64,000 bases of DNA, from positions 1-64,000 of the forward strand of contig NZ_BBWZ01000023.1 in NCBI RefSeq assembly GCF_001015055.1, read 5' to 3'. The DNA comes from Aneurinibacillus tyrosinisolvens (GTDB taxonomy: Bacteria > Bacillota > Bacilli > Aneurinibacillales > Aneurinibacillaceae). Shown one piece after another: positions 1 to 7,933 of this stretch. The stretch's first letter is position 1. Each line of letters begins with the position of its first letter. Under the pieces are notes generated by a model that saw only the letters and a list, made by a program, of their open reading frames with translations, had not been told where the DNA came from and ran no database searches. Position numbers and translations under genes: made by a program.

Positions 1-536
1 TTATACACCTTCCATTCTCCATCTTTTTTCATCCCTCCCATGGTAACCAGCATATGAATATGGGGATTGAAATTAATGCGAGAGCCAAACGTATGTAAAC
101 CAGCAATAATGCCGGGTACCACTTTACATTTCTTTTTGAACCATTCCTGTATGAGTTTCACTGCTTCATCCATGAAAGGTTTCAGCATCTCACGATGCTA
201 AAAAAAGATATTTCTCAATCCTTCATCTATCGTAAAAATCACATGTCGGTGGCTTACTTGAAGCATATCTTCCGCCATGAGGCGCCCCCACTCTTCAGTT
301 TCTCCATTAGAGCAACTCGTACAGAATCTCCCCTTACAACGGAAGGCTATCTTTCGGACATCATGGCACCCTTCGCATACAAAGAGTTTAAAGCCGTTCT
401 CATATGTACCACATGTCCGAAATTTATCGACTTCTTTTATCACATTGGCACGCACGCGGTTTCCGTGCTTTTCAACAAATCGGTCCCAATGCTGATGCTC
501 AACGAAAAAGATATACTTCAAAATATTGATCTCCAT
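1..536 (-). pseudogene. IS91-family (Y2/HUH-type) transposase, nonsense-broken and cut by window edge
   Basis: The first 112 codons encode a zinc-ribbon region (CEGC, then CKGRFCTSC) typical of IS91/IS1294-type transposases. An in-frame TAG at 198-200 interrupts it. Reading straight through the TAG in the same frame continues the family sequence (HREMLKPFMDEA, then NFNPHIHMLVT carrying the HxH metal motif) to the window edge, so the defect is a point nonsense mutation (probably Lys to amber) and not a frameshift. The family makes rolling-circle transposases with paired tyrosines; those would lie beyond the left edge and cannot be seen. Probably an inactive copy. Confidence 0.8.
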
Positions 537-856
537 TTTTTCATTTTACAATGAATGCAAAGAGAAAGGGACCTATCGGTCCCCACCCCAAGTCACTTTA
601 TCACTTTAAAGTGACATATAGTTTCTTATACGATAAAAAAGCTATAAATACCCTTTTGAAATCAAGGATACTAAACCTTTTTTCTGTGACATTTTAAATT
701 GAAATCATATGATAACTTAAGATGAAAAGTGTGACAAAATTGAATAAAATCGATACGACGAGTGTCGGATTACCTTTCCAATAACTGCTCTATAGTTAAA
801 CTTTTAGCTAGAATCCGTAGAAGGTCAACATTCAATGCCCATGCCGAGCGCACATA

Positions 857-890
857 AAAACATCCAATCTTGATTAAGACTGGATGTTTT
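857..890 (-). terminator. Hairpin terminator downstream of the 998-1611 gene pair
   Basis: Arms at 857-871 and 876-890 pair with a single G-T mismatch around a 4-nt loop. Read on the minus strand the hairpin is followed by a short T run, as expected for termination after the leftward genes 998-1611. Confidence 0.55.
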
Positions 891-923
891 GTAAGTTTGA
901 AGCATAACTTTGCCGTTTTGATT

Positions 924-964
924 TTGAAGCATAACCTTGCCAAAACGGCAAGGTTATGCTTCAA
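924..964. repeat. Perfect 18-bp inverted repeat plus a third direct copy
   Basis: Positions 924-941 and 947-964 are perfect inverted repeats around a 5-nt spacer. A third copy of the motif (TTGAAGCATAACTTTGCC) sits at 897-914. It lies exactly where the 998-1240 reading frame loses similarity to a longer protein, so it may be the end of a mobile element or a recombination junction. I do not recognise the element. Confidence 0.6.
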
Positions 965-997
965 GTAACAATGAGTTGAGAGCTAAGGATTTTTGAT

Positions 998-1240
998 TCA
1001 TTCCTGAAAATTGAGCATTCTATCGCATCCAACCCATCCTGAAATATATGAATTCCATACCGCACTTCCTTCCGCGTTTCTTAAGCAAAAGTTAATACCA
1101 GGTCTAGTGAACATTGAAGCACCTATAGTCTGTCTACTATAATGCCGATCTGCGAGTGCAACACACGCCTTATCTCCTTTATGAGTCTCAAGCCAATGAC
1201 CATGTGCCAGCTCTTCAAAATGAATCGCATATTGTGTCAT
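998..1240 (-). CDS. Truncated conserved hypothetical protein (DRHYSRQ motif)
   Basis: 80 residues. The stretch with KGDKACVALADRHYSRQ and SMFTRPG resembles the N-terminal part of longer phage/plasmid proteins that I recall only as hypothetical. After about residue 60 the sequence becomes unlike the family and stops, next to the inverted repeat at 924-964, so it is probably a 3'-truncated gene. Its ATG overlaps the stop of the upstream gene (ATGA), indicating translational coupling. Function unknown. Confidence 0.55.
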   Translation of the reverse strand: MTQYAIHFEELAHGHWLETHKGDKACVALADRHYSRQTIGASMFTRPGINFCLRNAEGSAVWNSYISGWVGCDRMLNFQE

Positions 1241-1611
1241 GTTCGATTGCCTGCAATTTCTAAGAAAATTAAAAGCTCGATGTCTTTTGTATCAGGAAGC
1301 TCCCCATCCACAACCAAAACACCATTTTTAGCACCTTCTAGTAAAAGCCTACCGCCAACCAAGTCCTCATTGAATAAAAGACAGTGAACGGCAGAAGTTT
1401 GATTATTCCCATTGGTATCAATGGCTTTTAAGCCGCTCTCTACATCGTAATTTAGTGAAGCAAATTCCACGCCCGCATCCACAACCACGTTAAAATCAAC
1501 TTTCGAATTCGTAACCTTGATTAACTTAACATCGTTGCCTAATTTTATTTGTATAAACTTTTTCAATGTTTCCATCGACACAGATTCTATCATTTTTCTC
1601 TCCTCCATCAT
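1237..1611 (-). CDS. Hypothetical protein, 124 aa
   Basis: Small soluble acidic protein with alternating beta/alpha character and no motif I recognise. AGGAGAG lies just upstream of the start; a second in-frame ATG (Met7) is possible. It forms an operon with 998-1240 through a 4-nt overlap. Upstream (1713-1752) there is a weak GGCTGC-type hairpin that may be a degenerate member of the leader family seen elsewhere in the window. Confidence 0.55.
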   Translation of the reverse strand: MMEERKMIESVSMETLKKFIQIKLGNDVKLIKVTNSKVDFNVVVDAGVEFASLNYDVESGLKAIDTNGNNQTSAVHCLLFNEDLVGGRLLLEGAKNGVLVVDGELPDTKDIELLIFLEIAGNRT

Positions 1612-1831
1612 GGTCTTTTCAGTTTTATTACCTTCTTATTCCATTATGTTCAATTGTATATATGTAGTCAAAAAACACAAAGTAGACGAACTTCTCCATA
1701 TAGGAAAAACAAAAACAGCCTATCGGTGTAGTTAACCGCGGCTGCTTTGACTGTCCCAGCTTATTGAGAACCCTTATTGCTATACCAATATTCAAAAATA
1801 ATTATTATGTAAGCCAGATGCATGCCTATTT

Positions 1832-2677
1832 TCAAGAGATAGAACAAGGTATCAATTCAAATTCTAAATGGATATCAAATGGTATTTCCTTGTATTCAAG
1901 ATATAAAACATAGGAGGGATTTTTCTCCTTGTAGTAAATAGAACACTTTACTGCTTTATGAATATGAATCCATACTTGATTTTCCAATCCGATGCTTAAT
2001 TCTTGTTCACTCTCGTAAAGAAGCTCGAAAAACGAGAAGGTCTGTTTTTCCTCTAATCCTTCTTTCCAAACTTTGATGAACGTAATGGTAGTATCCTCTT
2101 GTAGTATCGGACGTAATATGTTATGCAATCTAGGTATGGAAGGATGAATAGCTTCTTCTATGATAGGCTTCACCTGTGTTTGAAAAGCCAGCAGAGCGAT
2201 TTCATTAGCAGCACGTTCAAGGCTGTCTCTATCCTCATACAAACCAGCAATCCACTTTTCTTCGTGGTCTAAATGAATATCATTCCTGTGTGGCTCCATT
2301 AAAATCCGATGGATTTGATCACGAACTTTATAAGATGATTTAATCACTGACTCATCGTAAGGGATAATCTCTCCTTCATACGGATAAATATTACCGTTGA
2401 AATCACGATGAATTGAATATTCCTGAAATGTATCTTCGGTTTTCCATATACACAAGTCAGGATTAGGTCCTTTTTTTCCGCCCCAGCCAGGCATAGGAGG
2501 CCTTAGCACCGAGCGAATGCGTACCATTGCCCAAAATACCCGTTTTGACCGAATCCATTTTTGCTCTTCTTCGGCCGGTTCTACTAACTCTACTAATTCT
2601 GCCACGTATGCACCATTGTCATAAGCCTCATACATTACAAGTTTATTCATATGCTTCTTGGCTTCTGTTCGGTTCAT
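1832..2677 (-). CDS. Hypothetical protein, 281 aa
   Basis: Soluble, acidic protein rich in aromatic residues, with a proline/glycine loop (RPPMPGWGGKKGPNPD) near residue 65. No enzyme motif recognised. The start is taken at the second of two close ATGs, because AAGGGGGG lies 6 nt before it and directly abuts the first one. It stands alone, with AT-rich gaps on both sides. Confidence 0.6.
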   Translation of the reverse strand: MNRTEAKKHMNKLVMYEAYDNGAYVAELVELVEPAEEEQKWIRSKRVFWAMVRIRSVLRPPMPGWGGKKGPNPDLCIWKTEDTFQEYSIHRDFNGNIYPYEGEIIPYDESVIKSSYKVRDQIHRILMEPHRNDIHLDHEEKWIAGLYEDRDSLERAANEIALLAFQTQVKPIIEEAIHPSIPRLHNILRPILQEDTTITFIKVWKEGLEEKQTFSFFELLYESEQELSIGLENQVWIHIHKAVKCSIYYKEKNPSYVLYLEYKEIPFDIHLEFELIPCSIS

Positions 2678-2749
2678 AATCATCCCCCCTTACCATTACC
2701 TATTATTCCTAATTTTCAAGAAGAGTAGACTTTCTCCTGCTATGAAATA

Positions 2750-2778
2750 AAAAACAGGGATACTTTTTATGTATCCCC
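2750..2778 (-). terminator. Rho-independent terminator
   Basis: GGGGATAC/GTATCCC stem at 2757-2778 followed on the minus strand by TGTTTTTT. It terminates leftward transcription coming from the NAGPA operon and the IS3 remnant. Confidence 0.7.
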
Positions 2779-2817
2779 ATCGAAACTTTTTTGTATTTAA
2801 TTTATTATACTCTCCAT

Positions 2818-2979
2818 CTAATAATGGCGGTTGAACTTTCCTTCTTTAAACTCACGTATCCAACGGTAAACAATTATACTGCTTAAGTGATATTGTCTAG
2901 CAATCTCACTTTTGCAACTTGATTTAATCGCCTCCTTCGCTACTTTGGTTTTAAATTCGAGGGGATAGTACTTTTTCAT
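2818..2979 (-). pseudogene. Remnant of IS3-family OrfA (HTH_Tnp_1)
   Basis: 53 codons starting MKKYYPLEFKTKVAKEA and containing a helix-turn-helix (SEIARQYHLS..VYRWIREF), as in the DNA-binding OrfA of IS3-family elements. The family protein is about 90-100 residues and is followed by an integrase OrfB; neither the C-terminus nor OrfB is present. The start is chosen because GGAGG lies 7 nt upstream. Confidence 0.7.
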
Positions 2980-3007
2980 GTCCAATCCTCCTTCATTATT
3001 CAACCGG

Positions 3008-3856
3008 TTATTTACGTTTGGCTTCACTTTGAAGCTGTTTTAGGGACTCTTTTCTCATTACATCTTGATTTTTTATCTTCTGATTTTCTGCTTGCTGAAT
3101 GATTCCTGGTTGGGCAACCGTTTGTTGAATGGTTGCGTATAATTTCCCATTCTTATCCCTCAAACCGCCATCCTTATATTGCCATAAATCACCTTTTTTA
3201 CCGGTTATATAAACAATATCCTTTTTCATGTCATATGAAACAACTGAAATGTCTATATCCTGTGTAGGAAGCAGCTGCAAGCCGGTTGAGAAGGTATACT
3301 TATATATTTCGTTTTCCTGGTCATTTTTGGCATGAATTTAGAAAAACTCAAGATAAGGAGAGAAAAACACTTCTTGTGCCTGTCTTTTGGTCCCTTCCCA
3401 CTCGTGCACCATGAGCGGCACTTTATGCTCCAATTGAAACAAATATAATTCCTGCTTATTTTCTTTTTCTATCACGTATAGCAGAGTGTTGGACTCACCA
3501 AGCCACTCCATATATTTCACTTTACCATCAGCCTGTCTCAGTAAGGTACCGTTACCATCTTGAACGACCAGCTCCTCTTCTTTATCGGATGCCAGTCTAA
3601 TATAAGCAATAGCGGTATGATTGGGCGTGAGTTTATATTGAATAGCATCTTTAGGGATAGAGACTTTTTTAACAGGTGCAGCAGTAGGCTTTGGAAGAAC
3701 CTTTCCCTCTGCATGTACAATATTGCCCCGTTGTACGTCTGGTGGTTTGAGAAAGTCATCAAGTTGTTGTAACCCTACAAATTGGATTACAGTGACACCT
3801 AAAACGACACTCGCCCAAAATGAAGTTCTCTTTTTGAATGGTTTTTTAATCGGCAT
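3008..3856 (-). pseudogene. Membrane-anchored beta-propeller-like protein split by in-frame TAA
   Basis: The N-terminal part (3338-3856) has one membrane anchor at about residues 13-30 followed by TolB/WD-like strands. It ends at a TAA at 3338-3340. The same frame continues for 109 more codons to 3008 with the same kind of repeat (ISVVSYDMKKDIVYITGKKG), so I read it as one gene of about 282 codons broken by a single nonsense change after LEFF. The start overlaps the end of the upstream NAGPA gene by 11 nt, which indicates a two-gene operon. If the stop is real in vivo, only the truncated anchored half is made. Confidence 0.65.
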
Positions 3857-4838
3857 GGTCTATACTCCTATCCACGATAAACGCGGTTGCAACATACCGT
3901 TCTCCAAGCGGATTAGATGGTGGTACGAGAAATTCATTTTTATAATAAAGCTCCGTGCTATAACCCCCATCGAGATTGGCCGCAATTACCGCCCCGTTAT
4001 CCAGCATGATTTTTTGGCAATCAAGTAAGGACGCACCGACACCATTTTTCCCTCTTCCGGATATGGCGAGAAGCAGAATAGCTCCATCTTTTCTTTGCCC
4101 GATAACGGATCGGGGGGCTACTCCCCAGGAACCGTCACGATCAGTTAAATAAGGCGTTCCATCTTTTACTAGCTGAGGACCGAATGAGATAGCTTCCTTT
4201 ACTTTCAGCGTCATTAAGTCCTGGTATGAATACTTTCCAACGATAAGCGCCCCCGCGTCGGTTAGCCCAATCACAGGCTGCTTTCCATCCGTACTACCCG
4301 TAATGTATTTTCCGTGTGAAATGGTTATACCCATAGGGATTCCACCTGTGCCTTTTCCTTTCACATCGTAGAACCCCCCAGCATTCAAGCCAGCTACAGC
4401 ACTATCTTCTTTAACCATTTGACTTACTGTTTGTCCTACATTATTGATATGCTTTGTCACAGTAATGTGCAGGCGCTTTGGGTCTTTAACAACAAGTAAA
4501 CTTCCATTATATTTTTTTGTTGAAAGAGGGATGACTTGGATTCCGTTATCGTGAACGGCGGAGAAATTATTGATTTTCATACTTCCTTCACTGACCTTAT
4601 CCATTGTGACTGGTTTGTACTTTGCCAGAGCAGCCGGAGTATAGAAATATTCAGCGTACCAGGGGTGGCGACTGGTGAGAACGGCCCCTATTACGGTGCT
4701 TCTCACATTTTCATATGGTCCATATAGAACAAGTGCAACCGATGAAATAAATACATAGATGAAAAATATTAAACCTGAACCTACTTTTCGCCAGTATCTC
4801 TTGATAGTCCTAAGCAAAAAGGGTGCTGCTTTTTGCAA
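3846..4838 (-). CDS. Phosphodiester glycosidase (NAGPA domain), membrane-anchored
   Basis: 330 residues: one N-terminal transmembrane segment (about 17-40), then an extracytoplasmic NAGPA/DUF2233 domain. Family landmarks visible are NAGGFYD, GIPMGITISHGK, SFGPQLVKDG, APRSVIGQ and ANLDGGYSTELYY. Family members remove sugar 1-phosphodiester linkages, such as GlcNAc-1-phosphodiester caps, or act in exopolysaccharide/teichoic acid metabolism. Substrate here is unknown. It is co-transcribed with the broken propeller gene downstream. Confidence 0.85.
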   Translation of the reverse strand: MQKAAPFLLRTIKRYWRKVGSGLIFFIYVFISSVALVLYGPYENVRSTVIGAVLTSRHPWYAEYFYTPAALAKYKPVTMDKVSEGSMKINNFSAVHDNGIQVIPLSTKKYNGSLLVVKDPKRLHITVTKHINNVGQTVSQMVKEDSAVAGLNAGGFYDVKGKGTGGIPMGITISHGKYITGSTDGKQPVIGLTDAGALIVGKYSYQDLMTLKVKEAISFGPQLVKDGTPYLTDRDGSWGVAPRSVIGQRKDGAILLLAISGRGKNGVGASLLDCQKIMLDNGAVIAANLDGGYSTELYYKNEFLVPPSNPLGERYVATAFIVDRSIDHAD

Positions 4839-5136
4839 TTTACAACTCTCCTTTTCTATGTTGTTTTTCTCTTATATTTGTCGGAATTTTTTTGGTAAAT
4901 TTTAGAACAATGAGCCTGATATATGATTTTAAGCAAGGCTATCGCCCTATTTTTGTGTCCATTTTTAAAAAAAATGACGAAAATTGTCGATAATAATAAT
5001 AGCTGGTATAAAATGATTACAGTTAGATGGAATGCGACGAGAATCCCATGCACCTTTCTGCCACCTTTTTACGTCATAAATATGAAGCATTCGCTAGCTT
5101 AACTTTTGGTTTACACAGAAAGGAGTTATTCTAAAA

Positions 5137-5286
5137 ATGAACTTAGTAGAACAAACATCCACTGTAACGATTGATGATGGTGAAGAAAAAAAATCTGCTG
5201 TTTACAACAAAGTACACATCGAAAATGAAGATGAAATTGTAATTACTTACACATTTGTCGGGGAACTATCAGCTCCAAGTTTATAA
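5137..5286 (+). CDS. Small acidic protein, 49 aa
   Basis: Opposite strand to its neighbours. AAAGGAG lies 11-12 nt before the ATG. The product (MNLVEQTSTVTIDDG..., ending ELSAPSL) is acidic with no signal peptide or membrane segment. It lies between the NAGPA operon and an RRNPP-type regulator, a position where peptide-precursor genes can occur, but it lacks an export signal. Function unknown. Confidence 0.5.
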   Translation: MNLVEQTSTVTIDDGEEKKSAVYNKVHIENEDEIVITYTFVGELSAPSL

Positions 5287-5450
5287 AAGACCAATGGACC
5301 ATAACATGGTCATCATAACAAGGCTTACTGCTGCTAAATCTAGTAATCCAAATGACAAAGAAATTAATATGCGTTTAAAAAACGTTTTTATTTAGATTTT
5401 GCATTTGTTTTAAATCCTCCCCTTTAACGTTTAATACATGAAATAACATT

Positions 5451-5492
5451 AAAAAAACCACACAAAGCGTCTAAAAAGACGTTTGTGTGGTT
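5451..5492 (-). terminator. Strong hairpin with minus-strand T run
   Basis: Arms at 5456-5471 and 5478-5492 pair apart from a one-base bulge. On the minus strand the stem begins GGAAGAACC and is followed by seven T residues. It could terminate the RRNPP transcript, or be a divergent copy of the GGAAGCACC leader hairpin positioned upstream of the NAGPA operon. Confidence 0.6.
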
Positions 5493-5678
5493 CTTCCACG
5501 CGGCAACAAGATGAAAATTTCAGGCGTTTATTCAAGATATTTTCATATTAACATGCCATTTCCAGATATTCAAGGTTAGGTAGACATTTACCCAGAATAA
5601 TATTTGAACACAGCGCCGAACCCCCAAGTGTTAGTTTTGTCATGTATAAAAAATAGGAAATAAATAGCAACCAACGAT

Positions 5679-5713
5679 AAAAAGCCACGAGTATCGCGAC
5701 TGCGTGGCTTTTT
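5679..5713. terminator. Bidirectional terminator
   Basis: AAAAAGCCACG (5679-5689) pairs with CGTGGCTTTTT (5703-5713). A/T runs flank both sides, so it can act on transcripts from either direction, most directly at the end of the 5810-7195 gene. Confidence 0.7.
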
Positions 5714-5809
5714 AAGCATTTTTTTGAATTTAAACTGGACTATTTTTTGGTTTTAATTGAACTTTTCTGATTCATAGAGAGCATTTTCATAGAATCAAAA
5801 ACCACCTTT

Positions 5810-7195
5810 TTAATATTGTGGAATAGGAAGTGAGCTTGTTAAAAGCCTCGTATCTGAATAAGTAGCAAGGAAATGCTGATTAAAGATTCGAGCTGCTTCA
5901 CCGACGATTGTATACCCTTGAAGTTGGTTCGTTAACCTGGCCTTTTCATATAGGAATATAGCTCTCTGTACGGAATCCGGATAACTTTCTAAGTGTTCGA
6001 GCGCTCTATCAAGATACATTTCTTCTTGTGCTGGATCTTTCAAAAAATCTTTAGCTATACGTGCATACATCGCATAAATTTGAGCCCATAAAAGATCGTC
6101 CTTTAGGTTTCTATCTTGGGCGATGGAATATGATAATAGCACAAAACGTCTGCATGTGTTGTAATCTTTTTCTACGTAGGCAATTTGAGATAACTTAATT
6201 AATGTATCAATGTTCTGTTTTTCGAAATCACTGATTTCCCTTGTTGAATTACTTAAAGCCTGTATATTTGAGTTTAATTCATTTGCAATTTTTTGTCCGA
6301 CATTCACAAGGAAATCCGCGATGGACGAATTCTCTTTTCTATAGATGTAATATTGACAATAAAGTACCTTTGTCCAATTTAAAATATCATTTGTCCTAAA
6401 AAATGCTTCGGCTAAATCTTCCAGTGTTTTTTTGATATTTCTCGAATACATTCCTGCTTGAATTTCAATAATGGAACTAAGCAAAGTATAGAGGTTTAAT
6501 GACTCTGGTTCACAATATCGAATGGCTTGATATATACATTCTCTAGCGTATTGAAAATTATTTAAATAGCAATGAAAAAGAGCTGCATTATAGTATGTAA
6601 TCGCACGTTCTCTTTTGAATTCTGCATTTACATTTAATAAATAATCTATGGTTTGCTCAGATATTTCAGCAGCATCAGCGACTTTCAAATTTTTATAAGA
6701 AATGTAAGCTAAAGCATTATAAGCTCTAATTTTAATTTCCTGATCAAAAAAGGATATAGTTTTTTCATTGATAATCTGATTCAGATATGTAGTCGCGTCA
6801 TTATATTGTTCTTGGTGAATGTGAAATTGCGCCCAGGCAAAAAGAAAATATAGTTTCATACTTGGGGTACTTGCGATATCCGTTCGAGCTTCTTCTAAAC
6901 TGGTTTTAGCCGCATGAAATAACCCTGTTTGAATATTAAACAAAGCAGTCACAATATTTGATTTTATTTTTTCTATATCAGGTTCTTCCGGTAATATTTC
7001 TTTTTTATCAATGCCTAATCGTATGCAAATCTGCTCTAAATCTTTGTCATCCAAGTTAGATGTTCCTCTTTCGATTCCACTATATTTACCCGAGGAGAAC
7101 AAACCGTCCCATACATCTTTTTGTGTTAGTCCTTTTTTCTTTCGTATATCTCGAATTCGTCGTCCTATCTCTGCTTGATTAATAGTAATATCCAC
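5810..7195 (-). CDS. RRNPP-type transcriptional regulator (XRE HTH + TPR)
   Basis: 461 residues. Residues 5-65 are an XRE/Cro helix-turn-helix (IGRRIRDIRKKKGLTQKDV..YSGIERG). From about residue 85 to the end there are tandem TPR-type helical repeats. This two-part plan is that of PlcR/NprR/AimR-like quorum-peptide receptors. The closest functional parallels regulate virulence, sporulation or conjugation in response to a short imported peptide. The bound peptide and targets are unknown. The upstream region holds two 34-bp direct copies that are likely regulator sites. Confidence 0.75.
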   Translation of the reverse strand: MDITINQAEIGRRIRDIRKKKGLTQKDVWDGLFSSGKYSGIERGTSNLDDKDLEQICIRLGIDKKEILPEEPDIEKIKSNIVTALFNIQTGLFHAAKTSLEEARTDIASTPSMKLYFLFAWAQFHIHQEQYNDATTYLNQIINEKTISFFDQEIKIRAYNALAYISYKNLKVADAAEISEQTIDYLLNVNAEFKRERAITYYNAALFHCYLNNFQYARECIYQAIRYCEPESLNLYTLLSSIIEIQAGMYSRNIKKTLEDLAEAFFRTNDILNWTKVLYCQYYIYRKENSSIADFLVNVGQKIANELNSNIQALSNSTREISDFEKQNIDTLIKLSQIAYVEKDYNTCRRFVLLSYSIAQDRNLKDDLLWAQIYAMYARIAKDFLKDPAQEEMYLDRALEHLESYPDSVQRAIFLYEKARLTNQLQGYTIVGEAARIFNQHFLATYSDTRLLTSSLPIPQY

Positions 7196-7284
7196 ATTTT
7201 TACCCCTTTGAACCCAATTCTACGATGATATTCTACATATATGGCTTCAATTATTCATAACAACCTATATATAGTTGATTAATC

Positions 7285-7354
7285 TAGTAGGTGTGTTTTT
7301 ATTTTACACCGTATCATAAATAGTATGTGTGTTTTTATTTTACATTGTATAACA
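7285..7354. repeat. Two direct copies (36-bp period) in the RRNPP promoter region
   Basis: Copies at 7285-7318 and 7321-7354 share a GTGTGTTTTTATTTTACA core and differ at only a few positions. They lie about 90-160 bp upstream of the start at 7195, where an operator would be expected. No coding capacity is visible in them. Confidence 0.65.
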
Positions 7355-7462
7355 AAGATTGGACTACAGATAGACTTTAATTTCAACAATTTTTACCATT
7401 ATAATTTATAAATATGAAAATTCGATGAGGAACCGTTGAGAATACGAAAAAAAATCAAAAAT

Positions 7463-7498
7463 TAAAAAAAGATCCCTTAACAATAAGTTAAGGGATCT
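7463..7498 (-). terminator. Rho-independent terminator of the 7506-7844 gene
   Basis: Perfect 11-bp stem AGATCCCTTAA (7470-7480) / TTAAGGGATCT (7488-7498), followed on the minus strand by seven T residues, directly after the stop of the upstream gene. Confidence 0.85.
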
Positions 7499-7505
7499 AC
7501 TTAAT

Positions 7506-7844
7506 TTATAAATAGCGACTTCCACCCAATTCGATATGCTTATAAAGTCTGACTACATCTTCATCAGCCAATCTACATTCTATGCGAGCCTGTGTCTTAG
7601 CAAACGCATGAATGTTGCTACCTACTCGGTGGTAAATCCGATCCCCCTCCTCATTGACTAGCTTACGCATTGGAAGGTTCGCACTTACGGCACCCTCTAA
7701 CAAAATTGATAATGTAGCAAGTTCAATTGAGGCTTCCTGTCTTGTCATATTAAGGAATGTAATTCTTTCCGCTTCTTTCGTTAAACCTGTAGACTCAATT
7801 AATTTTTGTGTTTCCGGGTATTTTGAAAAATCAAATGTATTCAT
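7506..7844 (-). CDS. Hypothetical protein, 112 aa
   Basis: Predominantly helical soluble protein with no recognised motif. AGAAGGGGAGGAAA precedes the ATG. It is the last gene behind the topoisomerase-FtsK fusion (90-nt gap) and is followed by a strong terminator, so it probably ends that operon. Confidence 0.6.
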   Translation of the reverse strand: MNTFDFSKYPETQKLIESTGLTKEAERITFLNMTRQEASIELATLSILLEGAVSANLPMRKLVNEEGDRIYHRVGSNIHAFAKTQARIECRLADEDVVRLYKHIELGGSRYL

Positions 7845-7933
7845 GTTTCTTTTTCCTCCCCTTCTGATACGATTTATATATTTCAGTATGAGGGATTACA
7901 AACTACTTTTGCAAAAAATCAGAAGCGGAGATT

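Noticed and set aside
195..554. 119-codon plus-strand frame
   Set aside because: It is the antisense shadow of the IS91 transposase; no ribosome site and composition follows the opposite gene.
770..964. 64-codon minus-strand frame
   Set aside because: Starts inside the palindrome and passes through a terminator hairpin; no support as a gene.
1713..1752. Weak hairpin GGCTGC/GCAGCC upstream of 1611
   Set aside because: Large loop and short stem; kept only as a possible degenerate leader element, not as an independent feature.
4856..5053. 65-codon hydrophobic minus-strand frame
   Set aside because: Only a marginal ribosome site and AT-rich chance hydrophobicity; lies in the leader of the NAGPA operon.
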